Positions 1-13,000 of a stretch of 64,000 nt of DNA are shown here, piece by piece (position 1 is the stretch's first letter; each line of letters begins with the position of its first letter). This stretch comes from Trichoplax adhaerens (taxonomy: Eukaryota; Placozoa; Uniplacotomia; Trichoplacea; Trichoplacidae), in the NCBI RefSeq assembly GCF_000150275.1, contig NW_002060944.1, forward strand, positions 3,538,229 to 3,602,228, written 5' to 3'. Under the pieces are notes generated by a model. That model saw nothing but the letters and a program-made list of their open reading frames with translations. It was not told the DNA's origin and ran no database searches. The position numbers and the translations under genes are program-made.

Positions 1-461
1 AGTTTAGCTATTGTCATCATTTTTAAAAACAATATTGTGGGAACGTTATCCAAATCCAGAGTCTAACGATACTGTCCTAGAGCTAGATCGTTTTAATGAT
101 AGTATTAATGGTTTATTAATCGAGCAGTAATCTAGCGATTTTGTTAGTAGTTCTAGAGCTGTAAATACCGAAGCAACTAAGAAAGCTTCCATCAAGCCGT
201 AAGTATCGCATTCTCGGTCATCTATTTGATCTTATTCCATGACTGTAATCTAGGAAATGAATTAGTTCTATCAAGAAAAGTTAGCTATTGTGCTTTTTAA
301 AATGATGCTTTGATTTCGTGGCTATTCTTTCTATTATTTTAAATACTAGATGCTAATTTCATCTCTTGCTATAGGCACAGATCTGATTAATTACCAATTA
401 ATCGAAGAGAATCGCCATTTTTTTTCTTGCTGTTGCAGGGATGTCATGGTTGACTATTGAT
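1..461 (+). other. Possible spliced leader or 3' end of a gene entering from the left
   Basis: A reading frame runs from about base 38 (LWERYPNPESNDTV...) to a TAA at 128-130, then continues open (SSDFVSSSRAVNTEATKKA) up to a consensus donor GTAAGT at 199. A strong pyrimidine tract and CAG acceptor end at 438. Joining the two gives only a short tail (DVMVDY) before a stop. The exons could be 5' untranslated exons of the gene that starts at 563, or the end of a gene lying mostly outside the window. The in-frame TAA makes a simple coding exon unlikely. Confidence 0.3.
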
Positions 462-562
462 TACTAGAGTAAACTGCATGCATCATAGCAAATGAAATAT
501 TGAGTTTAGCCAACTGTGTTCTAAAATCTTCTAAATTACCCTTCTATAATCATATTATTTTC

Positions 563-1150
563 ATGGCCACTTCTAAAAAAGAACTTGCTTTTGATAAAGA
601 AGCAAATAAGAACTTATCAAAGACTAAGGCAGAGTTAACTGGAATTAACAAGAATAAAGGAGAGGAAATACGCTTGAGAAGGAATTTAGATGTTCTTGAA
701 AAAGAAAAACGCGCCAATTTTAGCATTAGTAAATCACAGGAACTAGCTATGAAAACAAAATTAGAAAAATTTAAAAAATTAAAAAACAAGATATCTAACA
801 AGACTGCCTCTCCGGAATCAGACAGTGATGAGGATATCGAGATGCTACCAAATTATGGTGAACGGAGAAGATCAACTGTTTCCACAAGACCCAGTTCTGC
901 AATCTATGGCAATAACGTAATTATGCCTTCTACTAGTGCTGGACAAGTAAAGGACGCTAAATATGATATGTATGGTAGAAGGAATACTTGTACTTCATTG
1001 GGCATTAAACCCGACAAGCTCAAAGAATTAGCTGGTAGAACTTCTGGTAGTTCTAGTAGAGAGCAATCACCGAGTAGATACAGACCGTCATCTGGGTCTG
1101 GTATGAAGAGATCGGTAACTGATACAAGGATTGGTAAACTTGATGATTAA
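563..1150 (+). CDS. Uncharacterised charged coiled-coil / low-complexity protein, 195 aa
   Basis: One open exon. I place the start at the first ATG (MATSKKELAFDK), which sits in a good context (ttttcATGGcc); the frame is open upstream but has no earlier ATG. Residues about 1-75 are rich in Lys and Glu and look helical, probably coiled coil. An acidic stretch (SPESDSDEDIEM) follows, then a Ser/Arg/Pro/Gly-rich tail (SSREQSPSRYRPSSGSG) that looks disordered and phosphorylatable. There is no signal peptide or membrane segment. I do not recognise the family. A spliced leader just upstream could be its 5' untranslated region. Confidence 0.6.
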   Translation: MATSKKELAFDKEANKNLSKTKAELTGINKNKGEEIRLRRNLDVLEKEKRANFSISKSQELAMKTKLEKFKKLKNKISNKTASPESDSDEDIEMLPNYGERRRSTVSTRPSSAIYGNNVIMPSTSAGQVKDAKYDMYGRRNTCTSLGIKPDKLKELAGRTSGSSSREQSPSRYRPSSGSGMKRSVTDTRIGKLDD

Positions 1151-2573
1151 CATGTTAATCCCTGCCGTTATTCCAGAGAAATTATCGCTGGTGGGAAGTT
1201 TACTAAGAAGTAACACATAATATACTCTGCTAGCTGGTTGATTAGTTGGATGAAAATACTTAAATTTCGTAGGTTATTCTGCATTTTATCCATAATACTG
1301 CAGATACACAGTATCCATTTACTGTTGTCAAACATACAGATATTCATCAAAGTGAGCTAAAAAAAATTCTGAAGTTCACTTTGACAGGGTTATTTGAATA
1401 TAAACATGATATACAGCTTTCTTAGTCTAAGAAGATATGATTTATCGTATGCATTATATTCTAGCGGCTTGATAGTGTCTGTAAATTATTTGCATTCTCG
1501 GTCTAGTTATTCTATTATTTTATGAATAACATTTAGATTGTTGTATTGTTAAATCAGCGTAGTAATTCGGTCATGTACAGTATATGTAATGAAATGTGAG
1601 TTTAAAATTGCATTTCTTGAGACTTCAGCAGACATACAAAGGTGTTTAATTATTATTGGATAATTATAATTTATAACATTTCAAATTCGTCATTAGCGAT
1701 AGGCCTGAATGGGATCTAGATGTGCTATTTGATCCTTTAAAGTGAAATTCAAACCATTTCAAATTATTTTCTATATAGATACTGTATTGATTATCAAACA
1801 TTGCAGGTCTATCGTGCTGGCCATATAATTTTTTTTAACCGAGCAGCTATAGAAATTCAATTATATATTTAGCGAGTAAAACAGCATACTCAAAACTGTT
1901 AATGTTTAGAGCCAATAGTGCATTTTAACTCAATCTTATGTTAACAGAGAGTGGGATATTAATCCAGTAAAGAGCTTTACATCCTAAAAAAGCGCAGAAA
2001 TACTGAAACCATCATAATCTGATCGATTGTTTATTGTACAGTGTTTGCTAATATGTGATGGCTACAAAAAACGGATTTGCGTCCCTTGGCTATCATCACA
2101 ATCGGATGTTTTTATCTCTAATGTCACAAGAGTGATATTATTACCATGAGGGATTAATTTACTTATTACTTTGGTAATAAGATGCAGATTCTTTATTGAA
2201 TTGAATTACTTCAAATTTAACTTAGCGGATCAAGAGATGTTATGGAGTTGGTGTCAATACTGATGATTATTTCAGGACCAATAAAAAACATTCAAAATTT
2301 TTAGGATTAAATATTGAAAGATTTCTTTATTTTTGAACAGACAGCATTCTTATCGATTAATACATTATTAAGATTTGGAAAGACATTGTTGTAGTATACA
2401 CATAATACATACAAAAACAGTATTCATTGTCACATTACCAATGCCTAATTTAACTAGCATAACTTACAGATAAAAAGTAATGCAATGAAGTTGAACACAG
2501 CATAACGTATAACTTTAACATTACATTAAATTACGAAAAGGTCAACCTAGAAAGAAGAAGCTCAATAATGCAT
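1151..2573. other. Gene-free intergenic stretch
   Basis: AT-rich sequence between the small + strand gene and the 3' end of PSMB7. I see no convincing exon or repeat in it. AATAAA-type signals on the minus strand near 2.33 kb could belong to the PSMB7 3' end. Confidence 0.5.
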
Positions 2574-4799
2574 TTAAGACGTATCCATGGCCTCTACTCT
2601 CGTTGTCACGTCTACGTTTGATAATGTCAGTTGTTTTTCTCCAAGAACACCTACAAAGAGAATTTGTTGATAGCAGTTGTTACGCACAGATGCGATTTAA
2701 ATTCTAAATACTCAGTTCATGTATACAAACCTGTAGTTCCTCTCTTATAACGATATTTTCCTTGCCTATACACATTAAAAATATTCCCAATTATTTATAA
2801 CAATTCAAAAACCCATTCAACTGAAAGTATTACTTTAAGCATACCTGACGCCTTTTATGTTTGCTTCATCAAACGGGCGAATATAATCGGTCCCGTCTTT
2901 TGTTATTACGCAGAGATCAACATTACTTCCCGAACCCTATTGATAATTTAGAAACATACAATTTGCATCAAACTTGGTAGCAGAAGTCAATCCATCCAGT
3001 GAATATCGTAAATTAAAAATTACCAAATCATTAAAAATTCCAGCTGCAATTGCATCCCTAACTAGCTGCTTTGCTTCGTCTAACTGTTCAACATACTTTA
3101 TGTTAGTATTGCAAAGACATCGTTAGCGGAAAATAGTAGGACTCTATTACCTCCATATTAACATGGTATCTATCTTCGAACACTGCCATAGCAGCAAGAG
3201 ATCCAGAACCTAGCAAAATAAATTTAAATTCCCAAATCAACGTTCAAATAGTTGAAAGGTTTTCAATTTCTTGAATTAGCATCATTAATAAACTAACCCA
3301 TAGTTACGTAAGGCAGTTTATCACTACTACCACGAGCATGAACTGTATACAAATGCGGGCCTGTAGAATCAACGCCACCAAGAACTAGGTAGGCACCAAC
3401 ATAACCTTGATATCTATGTCGATTATACAAGAAAAGCGATGACTGACCATGTTCATGAGAAGTGATATAATCATACGATGAAATAGAATATTGTTGCAGA
3501 CTATGTAAATCATCCCAAATTTGTAAATTCTTAAATCATTGCCAGCTATACCTAAACAACATTTGCTTCAGCATCGTCAAAGCCGCTACAACACGAGGCT
3601 GGAGGATAAAGAATATAAGTAAACGTTATAGTTAACGTGAATTAGAAATAAATATCTATAACCAAGTGATCATTTTAGTGTGCCTGCAAGGAACCGTTTG
3701 ATTAGGTAAGTAATACAAATTCCACGTTCAGACTTACTTTTCTTTCGGTCGTTAGGCTGTGTAGTTCAATCTTAGACGAGATCAAACGTGTGACATACTC
3801 AGTATCAGCTGCAGTACCTGCGCCACAGCAGCTAGGTAATGAAACAGAAATCAGATTACTTATCTCAAATTATATGGTAAATAGTCAATGGTTCAAGTCA
3901 TTAGCATCTTGTGTAAGAGGGTACTTACTACATGTTTGGTGAAATATAGTGGATTTTACTGCAGTTTTTGTCAGCAATAAATGTTCCCTGTTAATATAAA
4001 CATGATTAACCGTTACAAATGTACATCGAGTCATCTCATGAGCCATCCAATTATTACTGGTAATCCAAATGGTGTGGATATTCCACTAGCGAATAGAGAA
4101 ACAACTTACTTCACTTGCTCTCGTATCCGCTCCAAGGATAATCCCATCCTAATCCATGTGAAGGAAAAAAAAGACATGTAGTGGTTGTATTAACCTGTCT
4201 ATATTGTCCGGTATCATACTCAAGAAAATCATATTCACTGTTCTATATCAGTAATAAGCTAAAAGATAGAATTCCACCCCAATCGGAGACAACTACTTTG
4301 TACTGATAGAATAGGCTTTTACAGTACGTTCACTCGTACCGCAGACTGTATAGTACAGTTGTCCAGTACGACAATATACAGTAAGCAACCTCATTGCTGT
4401 ATGTGATTATTACTGTAGTCTTGACTTCTTGCATTGGATATCTAAATGGAATTGATCGCCTTAATTACCTTGAATACAATCCCAGCAATTGTTGTACCGG
4501 TTTTTCTAGCTTTAGCGGCTTGAATGCCCTTTTTAGCGAACATTTCATTGCTATATCCAGTCCATCATTATAGAGAAAAGACAAATTGAAACGTCATCAT
4601 TGCTCAAGTCATTTTGTAATACACAAGACATGAGCCCAAGGCGTATTTTTTTATAGCTAAATTCATGCATAAATCAATTGTAATATGTAAACTGTTTCTT
4701 TAATCATCGAATAGCACGTTTATTCTACCCTAACATTTACCGATTAACATTATCGAAGGAGAATCCTCCTTGCGGAGAATCGAGTTCAATGGACGCCAT
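2574..4799 (-). CDS. PSMB7: 20S proteasome subunit beta type-7 (beta-2, trypsin-like)
   Basis: Twelve exons on the minus strand: 4741-4799, 4469-4550, 4110-4148, 3929-3987, 3738-3831, 3552-3598, 3298-3413, 3151-3209, 3024-3095, 2845-2936, 2731-2765, 2574-2650. They join in phase to 276 aa; human PSMB7 has 277. The propeptide ends ...ARKTG and Thr39 becomes the catalytic N-terminal nucleophile (TTIAGIVFK). Other matches are [13 protein letters not shown], the [15 protein letters not shown] block, [59 protein letters not shown] and the C-terminal MDTS. The long C-terminal arm that wraps the neighbouring beta-3 subunit is present. The protein gives the trypsin-like activity of the proteasome core. 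Every splice site is GT-AG and no key residue is missing, so the gene looks functional. The start ATG is about 50 bases from an ACAGT/ACTGT repeat island. Confidence 0.96.
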
Positions 4800-4849
4800 T
4801 GGTTTTTCACGGATTCTTCAACGTGAAATTGAGCAAGCGCAAACAGTAC

Positions 4850-5300
4850 AATATGTACCGCTGTGGTGTACTGTCCATAGTACAGTACAGTACAAACTGG
4901 TTTACAGTACTGTACTGTGTACTGTACTGACCGTAGTTTACTGTAGAGGTAAAAGAAACAAAAGATAAAACCCCTACAGTACAGTATTTTATTGTACTGT
5001 ACTGTACTGTATAGTACAGTATGAGAAAATGAACGCAGAATGATGAAAGAAAGGAAAATGATTGTACTGTAACTCGGAGACTGCGCTGTACTGCACTGAA
5101 TCTAGTCCTGGACTGGACCGGACCAGACCAGACCATGCAGACCTCTAACCGCCGTACAGTACATAATACTACTGTACATACTGTACACTCAGTGTACAGT
5201 ACTGTAGCTGTGTAGCAGTCCTCATGATTCGGTCCAGTTCAGTCCAATTACTAAGGGGACAGCGAACTGTACTGCTACTGTATGTACCGTATCATCATGG
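4850..5300. repeat. ACAGT/ACTGT palindromic pentanucleotide island upstream of PSMB7
   Basis: Runs of the 5-mer ACAGT switch repeatedly to the reverse complement ACTGT (for example ACAGTACAGTAC and TACTGTACTGTACTGT near 4913 and 4995). Each switch makes a palindrome such as ACAGTACTGT. Open frames here read as YCTVQYST-type periodic peptides and are repeat artefacts. The island begins about 50 bases upstream of the PSMB7 start codon, so it overlaps the likely promoter or 5' untranslated region. Confidence 0.85.
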
Positions 5301-5339
5301 ACTACTAAAAGAAGACCGTACCGCATATAATTGAATTTT

Positions 5340-6130
5340 GCAATAAGAAATCGAGGAGAACCGAGAGGTCCATGTCTGCGATTAGTCCATGCACTTTTTG
5401 GGGAATTCAGTAGTCTGTAATATGAGCCTTTCGGAGTAAATCGAGTGATGCATGTCCGTGATTAGTCCGTGCACTTTCCGCCTGCTTTGTACTTTTTAAA
5501 TTTAGTAGTCTGAGATATGAACTATAGAAGAAATCGAAGAGAACCAAGAGGTCCATGTCTGCGATTATTAGTCCATGCACTTTTTTTGTTGAATTAAGTA
5601 GTCTGCAATATGAGCCATTAGGAGAAAATCGAGTGATGCATGTCCGTGATTAGTCCGTGCACTTTCCGCCTGCTTTGTACTTTTTAAATTTAGTAGTCTG
5701 AGATATGAACTATAGAAGAAATCCAAGAGGTCCATGTCTGCGATTAAGTCCATGCACTTTTTTTGTTGAATTAAGTAGTCTGCAATATGAGCCATTAGGA
5801 GAAAATCGAGTGATGCATGTCCGTGATTAGTCCGTGCACTTTCCGCCTGCTTTGTACTTTTTAAATTTAGTAGTCTGGGATATGAACCACTAGAAGAAAA
5901 CGAAGAGAACCAAGAGGTCCATGTCTGCGATTAGTCCATGCACTTTTTTTGTTGAATTAAGTAGTCTGCAATATGAGCCATTCGGAGTAAATCGAGTGAT
6001 GCATGTCCGTGATTAGTCCGTGCACTTTCCGCCTGCTTTGTACTTTTTAAATTTAGTAGTCTGGGATATGAACCACTAGAAGAAAACGTAGTGGTTCATG
6101 TCCGTGATGAGTTTATGCACTTTCTGGCTG
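5340..6130. repeat. Tandem array, unit about 180 bp, each made of two related ~90-bp halves
   Basis: The phrase GAGGTCCATGTCTGCGATT recurs at 5365, 5548, 5727 and 5914, giving periods of 183, 179 and 187. Between these lies a related half, GCATGTCCGTGATTAGTCCG, so each unit is an internal dimer (TCCATGTCTGCGATTAGTCC versus GCATGTCCGTGATTAGTCC). Four complete copies and a partial fifth are visible. There is no coding potential; the small open frames repeat with the array. Confidence 0.9.
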
Positions 6131-6389
6131 CACTGTACTTTGATTGAAAATCAACCCCAACTTTTGACTACAATACACCGTCGAGGGCATAAAATGTCCC
6201 TGATAAAAGCCGGAAGATTTTAAGGGTGGGGGTGTTAGGACGAAAGAGAAGATGAGGAAAAGAACCTAGTATGGCAGTAAGGCAGAGATAGAATAAAGGT
6301 CAAGATTAATGGGAATCGATTCTTGTCAATGATATCGTTTGTTGTACTTTGTTTCTTTCGGGTACGACCGTTGATCAGGAATACCAGTA

Positions 6390-6740
6390 TAATTATCCGG
6401 GAAATTTTCTGTATTGTCAATAGCTCTGATCAATATTCGGATTCGCCATGAACGCTGGTTCTGATAGTTCTGAAAGAACTATCAATAAGATTGATCGGCC
6501 AATTTTAAGAACGATCCATCATGATTGCTGGACCAGTATTTCTAATCACAGGCACTCTACGAGTAAACACTCTTGATCAAGAAGATGAATAGTATATGGG
6601 GAAATTTTCTGCAAAATTAATAGTTCTGATCAGGTTGAGACTCGTATCATACATACTGGTTCTGATAGTAATTCTTTCAGAAATGCCAATAGGATTGACC
6701 GGCCATGATTGCTTGATCATCTCGGGCTAGATCCAAATCA
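6390..6740. repeat. Diverged ~200-bp tandem duplication
   Basis: The blocks starting near 6398 and 6600 share GGGAAATTTTCTG, AATAG(C/T)TCTGATCA, ACTGGTTCTGATAGT and AT(T)GA(T/C)CGGCCA in the same order. Many substitutions and small indels separate them. TGATCA-type palindromes are frequent here. I see no coding sequence. Confidence 0.55.
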
Positions 6741-7226
6741 CCATCATGGCCGTGACTGACTGATCAATTCTGAGATGATCAAGAAATCAAAATAGTAGGA
6801 CGGTTAATCTTTGGGAATCCCTGAAATTCTGGGCTATTATGATCCGGTCATTCCTTGCAAATACTTATTAATCATCATCAAAGCAATATATTCGATATTG
6901 TTGTTATTGTTATGTATGAACTTACTTGAGCTAATACAATCAACCTTATGTAAGGTTCGGGTTACTCCAGATTAGTCACTGACGCAAAGAACTGAGAATA
7001 CGCAAAGCTCTGTAAATTGTAATTACTACCACTAATTGATTTATTGATTGAAAATATCTTTGATGTTACCATCTTGCTTTAGTGACCTATTATCCTACAG
7101 TTTTGATTGTAGAATGCTCATTAACGCTTCTTAAATGACTACTGACCGCGTGCAACTTATAGATTTTGGATAAGGCTATAGTAAAGATTACCAATTTAAG
7201 CGTAAAACTATGCTTTATTTTAAGAA

Positions 7227-8330
7227 ATGTTAGAATATCAAGACGTGCAGTTAGATATGGCACTTTCATGCGAAGGAAAACCAGACGAAGACTGCCCGCA
7301 TTGGAATCGTACTGTTTAGCTTTATGTATGTTGTTCTAACGCAACAACATATTGAGAACAAGAACTAGGACGATGGATTACTCCCTTCCACCGGTAGTTT
7401 ACCATCTATTTGATATTCCTAATTTGATACCTAATAAGCCCATTTACCGCGTTTTAGATAAATAAATAAATAGGTTAACGCCGCTGACTCCTTTGTTACC
7501 ATTATTATTATCCAGCAGTTGTAATTTTACCATGAAAAGTACTCCTTGGGAAAAGCCATGGCTTACGAATCTGAAACTTAAATTTTCTCATAAAATAAGT
7601 TACTATACCTTTATGATACTAGATAATCAAAGAAATTTATGATAGTTTTTAAGTCACTTTATTTGCTTATAATTATAATTATCTTGCCTAATGACATATT
7701 CGTAAATTGGTAGATACAATTGTAGCTAAGGAGAAGGGAATACCCTTCGAACCAAATAAATTAACACCGTTATTTAAAGGGGGGACTTTTAACAAAAACT
7801 GTAATAAGAAATATAAGCCGATTCACTTTAATATAACCAGCGAAAATAAAAGGTAAAGCTTGTTGCGGTCATTACAGGTAATCTCGATTTGAACTATAGC
7901 CAAAACTTACGTATTACTGATTAATATTGGATCAATTTATAGAAAATTTTTGTTTTTTTGAAATACAGGCTACGGAAGTGATAATAAAAATTGTGTCGAA
8001 TTCTGTGTTACATCCCACCATTTTACTGTTAATAAAAAGCATGACAATGCTAGAACTTTTAGTAATGCTGCCATATATCTCGGATGTGCAGAACGAGTCC
8101 ATCAAGGTGTTGTACCTAACGAATTTAGGACGTGGCTATATGGAAGAGGCGCTTGGTGTCGTGGGCAGGAGGTTAAGCCTTTGGTAGTTGACATAACCAA
8201 CTAATTCAGTACTAAATCTGTCAACAATATTACTTATCCTGGATACTACAATTATGTGGATCCACGTCCCGCTTACAAACCAGGAACTATTGTAATGTAT
8301 TCCTATCTTACTCTTCACGATACGTACTAG
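7227..8330 (+). pseudogene. Peptide-N-glycosidase F-like gene, decayed
   Basis: Translated segments fall in the order expected for the PNGase F-related family (two-domain jelly-roll fold, N-glycan release). They are LDMALSCEGKPDEDCPHWNRTV, LYVCC, ELGRWITPF, CNFTMKSTPWEKPW, LTPLFKGGTFNKNCNKKYKP, VAVITG, GSDNKNCVEFCVTSHHF, GCAERVHQGVVPNEFRTWLYGRGAWC and YKPGTIVMYSYLTL. The conserved frame is broken by TAG at 7317, TGA at 7353, TAG at 7395, a frameshift near 7850 and TAA at 8202; it ends at 8328-8330. A GT-AG intron (7878-7968) interrupts VAVITG/YGSD in phase, so this is not a processed retrocopy. No N-terminal part is visible upstream of 7227. Family assignment is from remembered motifs. Confidence 0.7.
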
Positions 8331-10090
8331 TTGTAATGAAATGTGATCGTAAGCAAAATATATTTTTGTATAGCGTATTGTGTGATATTGTTATAATCAT
8401 ACACTATAGATACGATATTAAACTAGTCAAATTGTGCGGCACATGTACGCTGTTGGTTAAGGCATTACCATTCTGCCTATCTAAATTATGTGACTATTCT
8501 AGATTGTCGGTTAATGACATTTAATGACAGTAAATGCTTGCCTAGATAAAATACAGGTTTCCTGTGATGTAATTTATAAGTTTATAGTAATCTCCAATCC
8601 TTAATTTCTTGGGAGATTTTAATACATATTAAGCAATTTAAAGAGATAAACTAGCGCTTAGTAAGGTTCTATTTGCGATATTTTCATTTGTTGTCATCTT
8701 CCGATTTTCTCTATCTACTTTATTCTTGTGTAATTTTAAACGAATATAAAAGCTGTGTTGGTGCAATAATAAAGTGTTGACTAATATACCCAAGTGTGGT
8801 ACTAATTTGTTATGAGCCCCTCAAGTTAGTTTAACTTTCACGTTAAATTGCAGATATATATTGTCATATATCGTACAGTTAAAAGTATACTAGTATCATC
8901 TAGAGGTAAGTAAGAAATTTTTGATTAGACAGTACAGTATGTTATCTCTCATGGAAGATATATCCATTGATTAACATTTTTTGGTTTCAATTTATATCAT
9001 ATTCTTTTATCATAATCCCATGCTACTATCTATAAAACATGTAAGGTATTGATCTACAATCAACTTATTATAGATTCATAATATGAAGCGGGCACAAATT
9101 TCCTCTATACAGATAGATGTATCGCTGTATCTACGGCGGTTTTGTATCTTAAAGAATCAATTACAGCTGAGATTACCTGAGTTTGCTGTTGTATGCGATT
9201 TAACTCTGAATAGTATCATGGTTAAATGTTCGTAACCTAGACAGTTACTAATTCATAGAATAAGTTCGATCGCTTTTCTGTTATTATAGTTATAAAATGT
9301 TGTCATTATAATTTAGCTAATCATAATTTCAAGCAAGCTCCAACATACGGGAATTCAAGGAAATTCGTAATGATGTTGTTTGATGTCATTCTTCACTCCT
9401 ATCATAACTCATAATTCGTTCAAATACAACAATTTTGCAAATCACCATCAATATAACTTCATCGATTATAATTTGCCAAAATTATGTTATTCTGTATTTA
9501 TATACGTAAAGTAAATATAATAGTGAACTAATGCATTTGCTAAAGATAAATTTAATAGAGAGAAAAGCTTTCAATGGAAAAGATAAATAGTTGATTTACT
9601 AAAACGAAGGATGACAGTATTTAAATGAGTTATTTCTATAAATTCAGAAATCAATTAGAATGACTACTGAAATCATCATATCCCTTAGTATATATTTCTT
9701 TAATAGGATAGTAACTCAGCGATTCGATAAATTCCTGAGAATTCACTAAAGATATTGTGCTTCTGCCCTTAACTGCCTCATAATCTATGCTCAAGATAGG
9801 AATACGACTTGTATCTATTTATCTAACCTTTTCCAAATATTTTATTTGCTTGACAATATTTAAAAAATTGCTTTAGAGAAGGATTTTAATTGATGTGAAC
9901 ATTGCACATATATCAGCAACCCTATCGCTAAATCAAACTTAAATAAATTAAAGTTTATTCTTACAGAAACCTTTCCAAAATAAGACCGGCATACTATGAC
10001 CTTGAGTTAATTGCAATACAAATTGGTTATACGTATAGTATAAGTATCTCTAATACAATAGTTCTTATCTTAATCTGCCAATATATCCGC
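8331..10090. other. Gene-free stretch downstream of the Eph-like receptor
   Basis: I searched both strands for exons, above all for tyrosine-kinase motifs on the minus strand (VAIK, HRDLAARN, DFG, DVWSFG) that should follow the receptor membrane helix. None was found, nor any tandem repeat. The sequence is plain AT-rich DNA. Confidence 0.5.
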
Positions 10091-13000
10091 CTATAATTCC
10101 CTCTCCAGAACAGCGATTAATAAATGTAGTAGAAAACAAAGTAGAATTAAACAGATTGTACAGCGTTTTTCCTAGATTTCAGTGGAGCGCATCTGACTAT
10201 ATAGATAGTGTGATGACTTACCGCCAAATATTCTCCGCTGTATAAAAACGATAACAATATTAATTAATTTACATGTATTAATACGTTAGCTAACGAATGG
10301 CATTAGCTGTCGATTTTAGACTCTGTACTAGAAAATTATTGAAACTATTTACTAAATAAAGTAATTCACCAGCTTTCCCCTTACCCAATTTATATTTCCG
10401 CACCAAGTAGAATGACGATGGCGTGACCGGTAAGTGGTTGTTTTTGATTTATATTGACCATAAACAGTACTAATTCCACGATTAAAGAAAATGAATTATA
10501 AACAAGAAATGGAAGAATTCTCATTGGTTATATGGCTAGAATTATGCTTCAATAGCTTTGATTAACTATTTTACTTATTTAATACGGCCAATTTACTCGT
10601 AATGATAATCGTACACTTGCGCACGTAGAAATACTCACTGCAATATAGAAAATACCAATAGCGTGAACGCTACGCCAATAGCAATTGCTGGCAAAGTCCA
10701 TGATGGATGCAATGGTACAACTTGATTTCCATGCCCTATAAATAGTACCAAGGAGAAAATTTAAATACGAGTCCTATACAGTAATGCATATAAACTGCTT
10801 TAATGTACAGTACAAATATACGTATATACGAATATAATATACTGCGTATGATGCTTACTGCATTTCGCGGATGCTCAACATCAATTCAGCTGATAATCAA
10901 TCATTATTACTAATATTATTACTAACTGAGGCTATAAAATATTCAATCGATTAATACAATGGTTAGGGGAATAAGCCTACATTCAAAGACAATCGGTTGA
11001 CTTTGGGGACCATAAATGCCTGCATCAGTCTTAGCTTGCATCTATATGTGTTGTAGGATAAAGGATTCTTTAGATCGATTGAAACGCAATGATGGATACA
11101 GAATGAAGAAGCAAAGACACACCTGTAGTATGTAAACATCCACTTTCGGGTTTGACTCCATGGAAGCATTAAATTCAAGCGTACCACCAGGTAATATATA
11201 TTGATAGGTATATGGTCGGTCATCGTTGCTTAAAGAATTGCCGACTTTCTTACGAAACATTGTATAGTTTAATATCTTATCTTTTACACAATCGATAGCC
11301 ATGTTATTGCAGTATTTTAATGCCATCGTAAGATTAGCTAGCATAATTGGATGGATCATTATTCGATATCCGGTAATAACACCTCTTGTATGTTTTGGTG
11401 GTTCCCATCTTACATGAACACCAAAGGCTTTATCTATTTTGACCGATATTCGTTGAGGAGGATCCGCAGGAACTAAAATTCGCGAAAGTATACAATTAAT
11501 TATTTATAAAGACCATTAATAAGACTTTCATATTTTGGAAAAGTGTGATTATTTTTAGATTTGAGATTATATATAATTGTCATACTTCCAGGAGATGTTC
11601 GAATTTGCCTGATTGTACAAGAAGCTTTCTTTAATGCCATCTGATGTCCATCGTTGTTGTTAATTAGCAGCACAGGAATAACATCGATACGATAAATAGT
11701 GTAGGCTTGCACTTTTGTAAATATAATTCTGTATTGTTTTGTTATATTGCCGTGCTTTTGGACAACAGTTTGACTATGTGGTATTTCATTTTTATTTTTT
11801 ACTGCTTCGAGTGAAGTAAAGGAGACATTGTATTTTATAGCAGCAGTGTTTTCGATATGAAGTCCATTAAATTCTATTTCAACCGTATTCATCGTTACAC
11901 GAATATGGTTTATTTCACATTCGGGTATGCCTTTTGTAAATAGAAATTGGAATAATACATAAGGTGAGTTTATGATAGCTTCTTCATCCTCTACAAAAAT
12001 TTTTTATATGAAATTCGTCCGTAATAATAGAAGATCGTCCCATCAATAGGTTAAAATTCGATCCAACTAAATGGATGTTCTTTAGATTTAATATAGCACT
12101 TCATAAAATTATTTCACTTACGGATGCATTTATCGCTTCTAGCGATACTATCATAACCACAGTAGCAGTGGGTAGTAAAATTAAGAAAATTCTGCATTCC
12201 AGTTGGGCACCTGGCACATTTATTATTTGAAACACTTGTCTTGTAATAGTTGAGCCGGCATTCTATATTACACAATTCAGATGAAAATATAAGACAGATA
12301 GAGATCGAAAACTATAATTACGACTATTATATTTTCGGACATACGCTGACAGATATTATTTTGCAGCTCATGTCCGGCTTTGCAAGCACAGGATTGTAAA
12401 TTTTGTGGTTTACTCCATGTTCCATTTGGAAAGCAAGACATTATAGGTTGAACCTTGTCATCAACAAGTTGTGATTTACCAGTGCAACTGCCATTGCTGT
12501 AGGATACATTGGTGCCGGTCTGCTCTGTTGCAGCTGCTGGAAAATATACGTTGCCAATTTGTTTTGGATGACAAACTTTGTACCATACTTGTACATTTTG
12601 AATGATACTACATGAACCTTTCCCATCCAGAAATAGATACATTCCATTCATATTTTCTTGGACGGTTACAAATGCCGCAAATTTTCTATGTTGACCCAAT
12701 AGTGATACTTTTCTTCCTTTTTGATCGGCAAGTAAGCTACTTTCCTTAGCATGAATTATTTCTTCTAGATCTAATGTGTCTCTTATGCGGCTATATAATT
12801 CACTTTTCTAGTATTAAATGTACGAGACCAAATTTAGTTTGTATGGTATTAGTTAACGAATAAAACTAACCTATTATAAATAATGCGCGTACATCAGTTC
12901 ATATATTCGCGCGTAGATACTTGTATTTTTTAGCATCAAATACAATATAGCATTATCAAAAATTGAATAATTCTACACCTGAAAACACAAAATCTTTTCT

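Noticed and set aside
4807-5136. Open frame of 109 codons on the minus strand in the PSMB7 upstream region
   Set aside because: Its peptide (YYTVQYSTIKYCTV) is the translation of ACAGT/ACTGT repeats; no domain, no splice context.
7927-8187. An 86-codon plus-strand open frame
   Set aside because: It is a shadow: the conserved PNGase F-like frame runs through the same bases in another phase.
10091-10171. Glycine-rich kinase loop (SGEGIIGGYIGRL) in an alternative frame
   Set aside because: The frame is not reachable by the splice phases found and runs into a stop at once; no other kinase motif follows. Kept only as a remark.
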